From the NCBI GenBank assembly GCA_046537875.1, contig JBKHJZ010000033.1:1-24563 (forward strand): DNA of 24,563 bases. Reading direction: 5' to 3'. The notes beneath the pieces are model-generated. The model had not been told where the DNA came from and searched no databases. It worked only from the letters and a program-made list of their open reading frames with translations. Made by a program: the position numbers and the translations under genes. The DNA is from JBKHJZ01 sp046537875 (lineage in GTDB: Bacteria > Actinomycetota > Acidimicrobiia > Acidimicrobiales > VFJN01). Below are positions 1 to 5,907 of this stretch, piece after piece (position 1 is the first letter of the stretch; the number at the start of each line of letters is the position of its first letter).

Positions 1-330
1 CACATCCTCCCGGTGGCACGCGCCCTGTACAACGCGGCCGCCACCGACGAGGACGCCGCCCGGGCCTGGTGGGACCGGATGGACGCGGCCCGCGAGATGA
101 TCAGGAGGGTCGTGCAACGCCTCGCCGACGAGGGCGAGCTCGACCCGACGTGGACCGTCGCCGAGGCGACCGACATCGCCTGGGCGATCACGCATCCACG
201 CGTCTGGGACGACCTCGTCGAGCACCACGGCTGGGACCCCGGACGGTTCATCGACCGACAGGTCGAACTGGCCCAGAGGACACTCCTGGCGCCGAGGCGG
301 CCTGCATCCAGTGATTCCGCACCACCGTGA
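1..330 (+). CDS. TetR-family regulator, C-terminal part (5' end outside window)
   Basis: The reading frame is open from base 1 (HILPVARALYNAA...) and stops with TGA at 328-330, so the first residues lie outside the window. The visible ~109 residues are helical and Ala/Arg/Glu-rich. They end in a pattern typical of TetR C-terminal ligand-binding domains, with alternating amphipathic helices (ARAWWDRMDAAREMIRRVV, WTVAEATDIAWAITHPRVWDDLV, FIDRQVELAQRTLL). No helix-turn-helix is visible because that part would lie upstream. The assignment rests on the overall C-terminal pattern only, and the effector and target cannot be read. A palindromic element follows 17 bases after the stop and may act as its transcription end. 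Confidence 0.6.
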   Translation, partial: HILPVARALYNAAATDEDAARAWWDRMDAAREMIRRVVQRLADEGELDPTWTVAEATDIAWAITHPRVWDDLVEHHGWDPGRFIDRQVELAQRTLLAPRRPASSDSAPP

Positions 331-346
331 CGAGCAACCACGAGAC

Positions 347-400
347 GGGAACTGGGAAGCGGTGTGGTTGCCAGGCAACCCGCTGCGCTTCCCGGTTCCT
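347..400. repeat. Nested inverted repeat / hairpin between the TetR-like gene and vapB
   Basis: An inner perfect palindrome, GGTTGCC-A-GGCAACC (366-380), lies inside outer arms 348-361 and 386-399. The outer arms pair over 14 bases with one G-T wobble, and pairing extends to 346/401. Inner and outer arms share practically the same centre (373). There is no T-run, so this is not a classical intrinsic terminator. It could be a terminator-like hairpin for the regulator gene, a protein-binding site or a dispersed repeat; a related palindrome occurs at 22333-22351. Confidence 0.6.
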
Positions 401-465
401 GCTCAGGACCCGACCGGCCGAGCGGGGAACCATTCGCGGATAGCCGACGGCTGCGGACCGCGCAG

Positions 466-508
466 CCATACACCAATTCTGCACGTCTGGTGCATGATAG
501 GTGTATGG
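466..508. promoter_or_regulatory. Concentric palindromic operator over the vapB start
   Basis: A perfect 9-bp inverted repeat, CCATACACC (466-474) / GGTGTATGG (500-508), encloses a perfect 5-bp repeat, TGCAC (480-484) / GTGCA (490-494). Both are centred exactly on base 487. The right outer arm contains the vapB ATG (505-507). VapB ribbon-helix-helix antitoxins, alone or with VapC, normally repress their own operon at such palindromes, so this is the likely autoregulatory operator. A -10-like CATGAT (493-498) sits inside it, 6 bases before the ATG, which would make vapB leaderless and directly occluded by bound repressor. The repeats are seen; the function is inferred. Confidence 0.75.
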
Positions 509-717
509 CGAGGAAACGAACGAACATCGAGCTCGAGGACACCTACGTCCAAGCGATCATGAACCGCTTCGGCGTGCACACCAAGACCGAGGCGGTCGAT
601 CTCGCTCTCCGACATCTCGCGGGTCAGCCGATGACACGCGAGGAAGCGCTCGCCATGCGCGGGGCACACGCGATCGATCACGTCCCGGTCGACGTCGCAC
701 CCGCCGGCGCTTCGTGA
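505..717 (+). CDS. vapB: Type II antitoxin, VapB family (ribbon-helix-helix)
   Basis: A 70-residue protein starting MARKRTNIELEDTYVQ. The N-terminal strand (RTNIEL) and two helices, with the segment HTKTEAVDLALRHLA, match the VapB/DUF2191 ribbon-helix-helix fold, which dimerises and binds DNA. The C-terminal tail (about residues 40-70) would wrap the VapC active site. ATG at 505 was chosen because it begins the RHH strand and lies in the operator arm; longer in-frame starts upstream would code through the palindrome. The stop overlaps the toxin start in GTGA (714-717), the usual coupling that keeps antitoxin made with or before toxin. The protein acts in the cytoplasm. Confidence 0.88.
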   Translation: MARKRTNIELEDTYVQAIMNRFGVHTKTEAVDLALRHLAGQPMTREEALAMRGAHAIDHVPVDVAPAGAS

Positions 718-1124
718 TCCTGGTCGACACCTCGGCGTGGGTGGAGTACGACCGGGCAACGGGCAGTCCGGTCGACCAGCGACTCACCAGCTTGATCTCC
801 GCCGGCGACGACCTCGCAGTGACCGAGCCGGTCGTCATGGAGGTCACCGCAGGCGCGCGTAGCGACGACCGGGAGGCGGACCTGCATCGTCTCCTTCTGC
901 GGTTCCACCTCCTTCGGTTCGACCCCGTAGTGGACTTCGACGCCGCCGTGCGCATCTACCGACGATGCCGCCGGGTCGGCGTCACCCCGCGAGGGATGGT
1001 CGACTGCATGATCGCCTCGGTGGCTCACCGAGAACACGTCGCTCTGCTCGCTCAGGACGCCGATCTGCGCAGGGTCGCTCACGTCGTCGGCATCGAGATG
1101 GACCAGGCTTCCCGGCGGACCTGA
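714..1124 (+). CDS. vapC: Type II toxin, VapC family PIN-domain ribonuclease
   Basis: A 136-residue PIN-domain endoribonuclease with a GTG start overlapping the vapB stop by 4 bases. The acidic magnesium site is complete: D5 in VDTSAW, E43 in VVMEVTAG, D97 in GMVDCMIA and D115/D117 in AQDADL. VapC toxins cleave tRNA or rRNA when VapB is degraded; the target RNA cannot be read here. The length is normal for the family and nothing appears broken, so the toxin should be active and require the upstream antitoxin. The stop codon is followed almost at once by the remnant of an unrelated hydrolase gene, which suggests the module was inserted into or recombined with an older locus. Confidence 0.9.
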   Translation: MILVDTSAWVEYDRATGSPVDQRLTSLISAGDDLAVTEPVVMEVTAGARSDDREADLHRLLLRFHLLRFDPVVDFDAAVRIYRRCRRVGVTPRGMVDCMIASVAHREHVALLAQDADLRRVAHVVGIEMDQASRRT

Positions 1125-1125
1125 T

Positions 1126-1338
1126 CTCACGGTCGAACCCTTCACGGACGACGAGCTCCGGGCCATCACGGCACCCACGGTCGTGATCGTCGCAGGGAAG
1201 AGTGCGCCGTTCGCCCCGGCGGCCCAGGCGGAGCGGGCTCGCATGATCCCCAGCGCAGAGGTCGAGGTCGTCCACGATGCTCGCCACGAGATGTCCTTGA
1301 CGCACATCGACCACTGCATCGCCCGCATGACCGCCTGA
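1126..1338 (+). pseudogene. C-terminal relic of an alpha/beta hydrolase
   Basis: The frame from 1126 to the TGA at 1336-1338 reads as the last ~70 residues of an alpha/beta-hydrolase fold protein. It has ELRAITAPTVVIVAGKSAPF, the usual late beta-strand 'PTLVIVGEKS' segment, then about 15 residues on, IPSAEVEVVHDARHEMSLTH, with the C-terminal catalytic-type His. The N-terminal part with the nucleophile elbow (GxSxG) is absent. Upstream, the same frame runs into vapC coding sequence and makes no sense there. No convincing start codon or RBS lies at its head. It is most simply a truncated gene cut at or near the vapC end; a small expressed fragment is unlikely. Confidence 0.6.
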
Positions 1339-1469
1339 GGCGCCCCGGCCTGCAACTCGACCAGGGCCCCTCGAAGCGAGTCCATGTCAACGTTCTCGGG
1401 AGCCGCTGCTGTGGCCTACGCCCGAAATCCCGTCGATCTCGCAGGGGCACGGCCGGGAGACTCGTCGTC

Positions 1470-2369
1470 GTGCCGATCCGCATGCACGAGGACGAGGTCG
1501 AGGTGGACGAGGTGCTCGTCCGCCGCCTCCTCGCGAGGCAGATGCCCGACCTCGCCGACGAGCCGCTCGTCATGGTGGAACCATGGGGCACCGACAACGC
1601 CATCTGGCGCCTCGGCGACGAGCTGGTGGTGCGGCTGCCACGCATCCGCTGGGCGGCGGGACAGGTGGACCGGGAAGCACGATGGCTGCCGCGCCTCGGC
1701 CCGCACCTCCCGGTCGCCGTGCCGGACCCGGTCGCGATCGGTGAACCAGGCGACGGCTACCCGTTCCGGTGGGCGGTGCACCGATGGATCCCCGGCGAGG
1801 GTGCCGCACTCGACCGGATCGCCGACGCGGTCGGTTTCGCGCTCGACCTCGCCGACGTCGTGCGGAACCTCCGGAGCGTACCAACGGACGGTGCACCCGC
1901 AGCCCGCCAACGCGCCCGGCCGCTGCACGAGTACGACGAAGCCACCCGCCACGCCATCGGCGCCGCGAGCCACCTGATCGACGCTGCGGCCGCGACGGCC
2001 GTGTGGGAGGAGGCGCTGTCGGCGCCCCCGTACGGCGGCCCTCCGGTGTGGGTCCAGGGAGACCTGGAGGGCAACTGCCTCGTGCGCGACGGCCGGCTCT
2101 GCGGCATCGTCGACTGGGGCTCGGCCTGCGCCGGTGACCCCGCAGTGGATGTGCAGGTCGTGTGGTCACCCCTGTTCACCGCCGAGTCCCGCCGGGCCTT
2201 TCTCGATGCCCTCGAGGTCGACGACGCCACGCTCGCCCGGAGCCGCGGTGCGGCCGTCAACCAGGCGTGCGCCGCGCTCCCCTACTACCTGCACACCTAT
2301 CCGCTGATCGTCGAGCGGTCGTGGCACAAGCTCGCCTCGCTCGGCATACCGCGAGCGACGGCGCCGTGA
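1470..2369 (+). CDS. APH-type phosphotransferase (aminoglycoside/choline kinase-like) with atypical catalytic loop
   Basis: A 299-residue small-molecule kinase fold. The N-lobe has a substrate/ATP region (LGDELVVRLPR, residues 48-58) and the hinge HRWIPGE (104-110). The C-lobe has WVQGDLEGNCLV (194-205) and the Asp-Trp-Gly magnesium motif GIVDWGSACAGDPAVD (212-227). Family members usually have H-G-D-x-x-x-x-N in the catalytic loop; here His is Gln196, and Asp198 to Asn202 is one residue shorter. DWG and the rest of the lobe look intact. The GTG start at 1470 follows a GGGAG ribosome site at 1455-1459; ATG at 1482 is an alternative. It stands alone, and no substrate or resistance can be assigned. 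Confidence 0.82.
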   Translation: MPIRMHEDEVEVDEVLVRRLLARQMPDLADEPLVMVEPWGTDNAIWRLGDELVVRLPRIRWAAGQVDREARWLPRLGPHLPVAVPDPVAIGEPGDGYPFRWAVHRWIPGEGAALDRIADAVGFALDLADVVRNLRSVPTDGAPAARQRARPLHEYDEATRHAIGAASHLIDAAAATAVWEEALSAPPYGGPPVWVQGDLEGNCLVRDGRLCGIVDWGSACAGDPAVDVQVVWSPLFTAESRRAFLDALEVDDATLARSRGAAVNQACAALPYYLHTYPLIVERSWHKLASLGIPRATAP

Positions 2370-2425
2370 TCGGCGGTTGGGACGGTTGGAGGACCGCCGG
2401 AGTTCCGGCACACGCAACCGATCAC

Positions 2426-2637
2426 TCAAACGCCTGCACGTCTGCCATCGATGTGCAGCCGGTACAGGTGGTCGAGGTGACCGCCCACGACGGCCTGCTT
2501 CCAGAAGGTGAACCCGAGCCTCCGCGCAACGTTCTGCGACGAATGGTTGCTGGGATCGATGATCGCCAGGATCTCACCGCGAAGCGGCCCCGGTCCGACT
2601 CCCTCGGCAGGCGCACCTCGAGACGCGGCGTCAGCAC
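2426..2637 (-). pseudogene. GNAT N-acetyltransferase relic with internal deletion
   Basis: Read on the minus strand, the first ~20 codons from the GTG at 2637 give LTPRLEVRLPRESDRGRF, the typical N-terminal strand of a GCN5-related N-acetyltransferase. About 60 bases further on, another frame gives EILAIIDPSNHSSQNVARRL, then GF, and ends RLHIDGRRAGV at a TGA (2428-2426). That is the typical GNAT C-terminal half, with the 'NxxSxxVAxxLGF' motif. The middle of the protein, including the acetyl-CoA-binding motif A, is missing and the two ends are out of frame. This is an internally deleted, frameshifted gene; no functional enzyme can be made from it. Confidence 0.72.
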
Positions 2638-2671
2638 GGCATCACCTGGACCGGGTCGACGGCATCACCTG
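2636..2671. repeat. 13-bp direct repeat
   Basis: ACGGCATCACCTG occurs at 2636-2648 and again at 2659-2671, a 23-bp period, in the non-coding stretch between the acetyltransferase relic and dps. The first copy overlaps the relic's start codon. The function is unknown; it may be a short duplication left from the rearrangement that broke the acetyltransferase gene. The remaining bases to dps hold no recognisable gene. Confidence 0.4.
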
Positions 2672-2803
2672 CATGATGTCCCAGGTGCCCGGGTGCGGCT
2701 CCCGAGTTTTCCGGGCGTTGGAGGGCCCCAGGGAGACGGCACATCGCAGGATGGAAGGGTCTGTCGAGACCTTGTGCGTGCGCGATCGGGACTTCCCGCC
2801 CTA

Positions 2804-2827
2804 GTCCGGCGTCGTGCGACATCGGAC
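2804..2827. promoter_or_regulatory. Concentric palindrome upstream of dps
   Basis: Outer arms GTCCG (2804-2808) / CGGAC (2823-2827) and inner arms GTCG (2811-2814) / CGAC (2817-2820) share one centre, giving 9 matched positions out of 11 per half-site. The site ends 41 bases before the dps ATG, a sensible place for a repressor such as an iron- or peroxide-responsive regulator. No identifiable box for a named regulator was recognised. Confidence 0.5.
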
Positions 2828-2868
2828 GATCTCCATTGGACGACTGGCACACAGAAGGAGCCACATCG

Positions 2869-3351
2869 ATGACCACCACCGAGATCCCCATCGACATCGG
2901 CATAGAGGAAACGGATCGACTCGCGATCGCTGATGGGCTCTCGAGGCTTCTCGCCGACACGTACACCCTGTACCTGAAGACGCACAACTACCACTGGAAC
3001 GTCACGGGGCCGATGTTCCAGACCCTGCATCTCATGTTCGAGACCCAGTACACCGAGCTCGCGCTCGCCGTCGACCAGATCGCCGAGCGCATCCGCGCCC
3101 TTGGCGCGCCGGCGCCGGGGACATACCGGGAGTTCACACGGCTCTCGACAGTCCCGGAAGACGACGACCGTCCCGACGCAACCGAGATGATCCGTCGCCT
3201 GGTCAAGGGCCAGGAGGCTGTGGTGCGAACGGCACGATCCGCCTTCCCGATCGTGAACCGAGCAGGCGACGAACCCACCGCCGACCTGCTCACCCAGCGC
3301 ATGCAGGTCCACGAGAAGACCGCCTGGATGCTCCGCAGCCTTCTCGACTGA
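2869..3351 (+). CDS. dps: Dps-family ferritin-like DNA-protection / ferroxidase protein
   Basis: A 160-residue four-helix protein of the Dps family, which forms a dodecameric shell that oxidises and stores iron and shields DNA from peroxide. The shared-dimer ferroxidase centre is complete and correctly spaced: H42 in HNYHWNVTG, H54 and E58 in LHLMFE, D69 and E73 in DQIAERIRALG. The start was set at ATG 2869, 8 bases after a strong AGAAGGAG ribosome site (2853-2860); an upstream in-frame ATG lacks such a site. There is no long basic N-terminal tail, so DNA binding may be weak. It is a single gene, probably controlled through the palindrome just upstream. Confidence 0.93.
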   Translation: MTTTEIPIDIGIEETDRLAIADGLSRLLADTYTLYLKTHNYHWNVTGPMFQTLHLMFETQYTELALAVDQIAERIRALGAPAPGTYREFTRLSTVPEDDDRPDATEMIRRLVKGQEAVVRTARSAFPIVNRAGDEPTADLLTQRMQVHEKTAWMLRSLLD

Positions 3352-3490
3352 CGAGTGCCGTTCGGTCGTCGTGCGAGGCCGGGTGGGAGTGACCGGAACC
3401 TCGAGGGCGCCTGCCTGCCGGTGGACGTCGAGGACTTCTACGGGTCGCGCCTCCCGGCTCCTCCACGGGACCCCGACCTGAGCGCGTGGG

Positions 3491-4741
3491 TCAGAACGGC
3501 CGCTCCGACGGCCCCACCCGCGGGCCCGGCGTGAAGGTCACCGGCATCGTCACGACGCCGTTGAGCTCGGGGTTGCCGGCGTAGAACCGCGTCGCCTCGT
3601 GGTTCACCGCGTAGTCGGGGATGCGCCGGAGCACCTCCCCCACCAGCACCTGGAACATGGTCCGCGCCATGTGCATGCCGATGCAGCGGTGCGGACCCAC
3701 GCCGAACGCCAGGTGGGGGTTCACGGCCCGGTCGAGCACCACCTCGTCGGCCCGGTCGAACACCGACTCGTCACGGTTGGCGGAGAGCCAACTGAGCATC
3801 AGGTGCTCACCCCGCCGGAGCTGCTGCCCGTCGAGCACGGTGTCACGCGTGATCGTGCGGGTCAGGGTCTCGTTCACCGAGAAGAAGCGGAGGAACTCCT
3901 CGGTGGCCGGCTCGATCAGCTCGGGGTGGTCGATGAGCTGGCGGCGCAGCTCCGGATGCACGTCGAGGTGGTGCAGCGACAGGGAGGTCAGCGACGTCGT
4001 GGTGTCGAGACCGCCGCCGACCAGGTTCCACAGCACGCTGCGCAGCTCGTCGTCGGTGAGCGTGCGCCCCTCCACCTCCATCGTCACCAACGCGCTCAGT
4101 AGGTCGTCGCCCGGCCCGGCCCGGCGCTCGGCCGCCACGTCGCCGAGGCGGGCGAGCATGGCCGGCACGTTGGCGACGGCCCGGTCGAACTCGGGCTGGC
4201 CCGGGCGGTAGGCGATGGTGGCGTGGAACAGGTCGGCGTAGTGCTGCCAGTCGTCGAGGGGGAGGCCGACGAGGTCCATCGTGAGGATCGCCGGCACCGG
4301 GTTCGCGTAGTCCTCGACCAGGTCCATGTGCCCGTCCCCGATGTGCCGGTCGAGGAACCAGGTGGCGGCCGCCTCCATCAGCGGGCGCATCCGGGCCACC
4401 GCGCTCGGGACCAGGTAGGGGTTCATCGCCCGCCGCAGCGCCTGGTGCACCGGCCCCTCGACCTCGGCGATCCCGGATGTCGGGATGCTCCTGCCCCGGG
4501 GGATGCCGGCGATGCCGAGCCAGGTGATGCCGTCCTCCGGCTCACGCACGTGCCTGGAGGAGTACGTGTCGGCGTCGCGCGACACGGTCGCGACGTTCTC
4601 GTGGTCGCTCACCACCCAGAACCCCCCGTAGCGCTCGTTGAACGCCACCGGGCACCGCCGCAGCTCCGCCCACCGCTCGTGCCGCGCCCGGTGGAAGTCC
4701 CGGCTGTGGTGGTCGAAGTCCACCGTGGGCCGCTCGGCCAT
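3491..4741 (-). CDS. Cytochrome P450
   Basis: A 416-residue soluble bacterial P450. The I-helix oxygen-activation motif is LVGGGLDTTTS (240-250), the K-helix ExxR is EFLR (282-285), and the heme loop FGVGPHRCIGMHMAR carries the ligand Cys353. It would hydroxylate or oxidise a small, probably hydrophobic substrate with electrons from a ferredoxin; a 3Fe-4S ferredoxin of the P450-partner type lies at 20916-21110. The ATG at 4741 was chosen because it overlaps the stop of the upstream peptidase-like gene as TGATG, making this the third gene of an M24-M24-P450 operon. The length is normal and there is no membrane anchor. The CYP family and substrate are not assignable from sequence reading alone. 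Confidence 0.95.
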   Translation of the reverse strand: MAERPTVDFDHHSRDFHRARHERWAELRRCPVAFNERYGGFWVVSDHENVATVSRDADTYSSRHVREPEDGITWLGIAGIPRGRSIPTSGIAEVEGPVHQALRRAMNPYLVPSAVARMRPLMEAAATWFLDRHIGDGHMDLVEDYANPVPAILTMDLVGLPLDDWQHYADLFHATIAYRPGQPEFDRAVANVPAMLARLGDVAAERRAGPGDDLLSALVTMEVEGRTLTDDELRSVLWNLVGGGLDTTTSLTSLSLHHLDVHPELRRQLIDHPELIEPATEEFLRFFSVNETLTRTITRDTVLDGQQLRRGEHLMLSWLSANRDESVFDRADEVVLDRAVNPHLAFGVGPHRCIGMHMARTMFQVLVGEVLRRIPDYAVNHEATRFYAGNPELNGVVTMPVTFTPGPRVGPSERPF

Positions 4742-5907
4742 CACGCTCCCCCTCCCGCCGGGCCCCGGCCGTACGAGGTCAGAACCTCGGGGCCGTCCTC
4801 CCCGACGAGCACGACATCGCGCTCCAGGAACCCGCCCACCCCCTCCTGCGCGACCCAGCCCGTCGCCGCCAGCACGGTCAAGGCGTCCAGCACGACCCCG
4901 CTGCCGATGTCCCCGCCGATGACAGGGGGCTCGGCGCCGAGGCCCAGGCCGTGGGCCAGCGGGACCGGCGGGAGCGGTTCCCCGGTGCCGGTCCACGCGG
5001 CGATCAGGTCGGCGCCGGTCGCACCGGGCCGGCATGCGGCGGTCACCGCGTCGAGCGCGGTGCGGCACCGCCGGGCGAGCGCCCGGTGCTCACCGGTCGC
5101 CGCGCCGCCCGCCACCCACGTGCGCCCGACGCCGCCCTCGTAGCCGCGGTGGAAGCCGCCGGCGTCGAGCGCCACCAGTTGGCCGGACTCGATCGGTGCG
5201 GCCGTGGCCAGCCGGCGCAGAGCGACGGGGCCCGAGGCGGGCGTGGCGCAGACCACTCCCTCGGTGGGCGGCGTGGGGGCCCCATGCCCGGCGATCGCCT
5301 CGAGGTAGGCGGCGAGCAGGTCGCGCTCGCTCACCCCGGGCCGCAGCGCCTCGACCATGGCGGTGAGCCCCGCCTGCGCGATGCGGGTGGCGGCCACGAT
5401 GCGGGCCACCTCGGCGGGGCTCTTCGGCAGGCGGGCGGCCCACATGGCTGCGCTGCCGTCGACCACCTCGGCGCGGGGTGCCACCCCGGCGACCAGGCGC
5501 GGGAGCCCCGGAGTCGACGAGGTGGTGCCGACCCGCTCGGCGGTCGCCATCGCCGGGACGCCGGCCAGCGCGGCCGCGATGTTGGCCGGGTTCCAGAACA
5601 GGCCGAGCAGGTCGTCGTGGCCCACCTCTGGGGGCACGTCGGCGTCCCACACCGAGAGCAGGTGCGTGCGTCCGGTCTCCCGCACCGCGACGCAGGCGGG
5701 GCCGACCGGCCGGGTGCCCGCGGTCCAGAGCTGGCGGGCACCCGAGGCGAAGGCGACCTCCGCGGGGCGGGTCATGATCAGCACGTCGAGGTCGTGGTCG
5801 GCCATGGCCGCGAACAGGCGCCGCCGGCGGTCGGCCCGCAGGTCGCCGTCGTCGACCCGGGACGGGTCGTCCGCCGGTGACGGCCGTCCGGGATGCGTCG
5901 CGATCAT
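4741..5907 (-). CDS. M24-fold protein (Xaa-Pro peptidase/creatinase family) lacking one metal ligand
   Basis: A 388-residue 'pita-bread' M24 protein: an N-terminal creatinase-like domain (~1-155) and a C-terminal catalytic domain (~165-388). Expected metal ligands present are D248 (ALDAGGFHRGYEGG), H319 (LAHGLGLG), E355 (VAQEGVGG) and E362 (LERDVVLV). The second Asp, 11 residues after the first in this family, is Gly259. A two-metal site is therefore unlikely. It may be a single-metal, creatinase-like or catalytically dead partner of its intact neighbour. The start ATG overlaps the stop of that neighbour (ATGA), and its own stop overlaps the P450 start, so all three are co-translated. The substrate is unknown. 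Confidence 0.85.
   Translation of the reverse strand: MIATHPGRPSPADDPSRVDDGDLRADRRRRLFAAMADHDLDVLIMTRPAEVAFASGARQLWTAGTRPVGPACVAVRETGRTHLLSVWDADVPPEVGHDDLLGLFWNPANIAAALAGVPAMATAERVGTTSSTPGLPRLVAGVAPRAEVVDGSAAMWAARLPKSPAEVARIVAATRIAQAGLTAMVEALRPGVSERDLLAAYLEAIAGHGAPTPPTEGVVCATPASGPVALRRLATAAPIESGQLVALDAGGFHRGYEGGVGRTWVAGGAATGEHRALARRCRTALDAVTAACRPGATGADLIAAWTGTGEPLPPVPLAHGLGLGAEPPVIGGDIGSGVVLDALTVLAATGWVAQEGVGGFLERDVVLVGEDGPEVLTSYGRGPAGGGA

Noticed and set aside
331..504. Upstream half of the hydrolase relic in the gap before vapB
   Set aside because: Translations of the gap in the plausible frame show no alpha/beta-hydrolase motifs; the gap is explained by the hairpin and operator.
3398..3532. 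Short plus frame reading LEGACLPVDVEDFYGSRL, ending inside the P450 gene
   Set aside because: It has no start codon with ribosome site and no family pattern, and it overlaps the 3' end of a solid gene. It is probably chance, and the rest of 3352-3490 shows nothing else.
4742..5068. N-terminal extension of the P450 frame upstream of 4741
   Set aside because: The extension is Arg/Gly-rich, overlaps the M24 gene in another frame, and the ATG at 4741 gives the normal P450 start with TGATG coupling.
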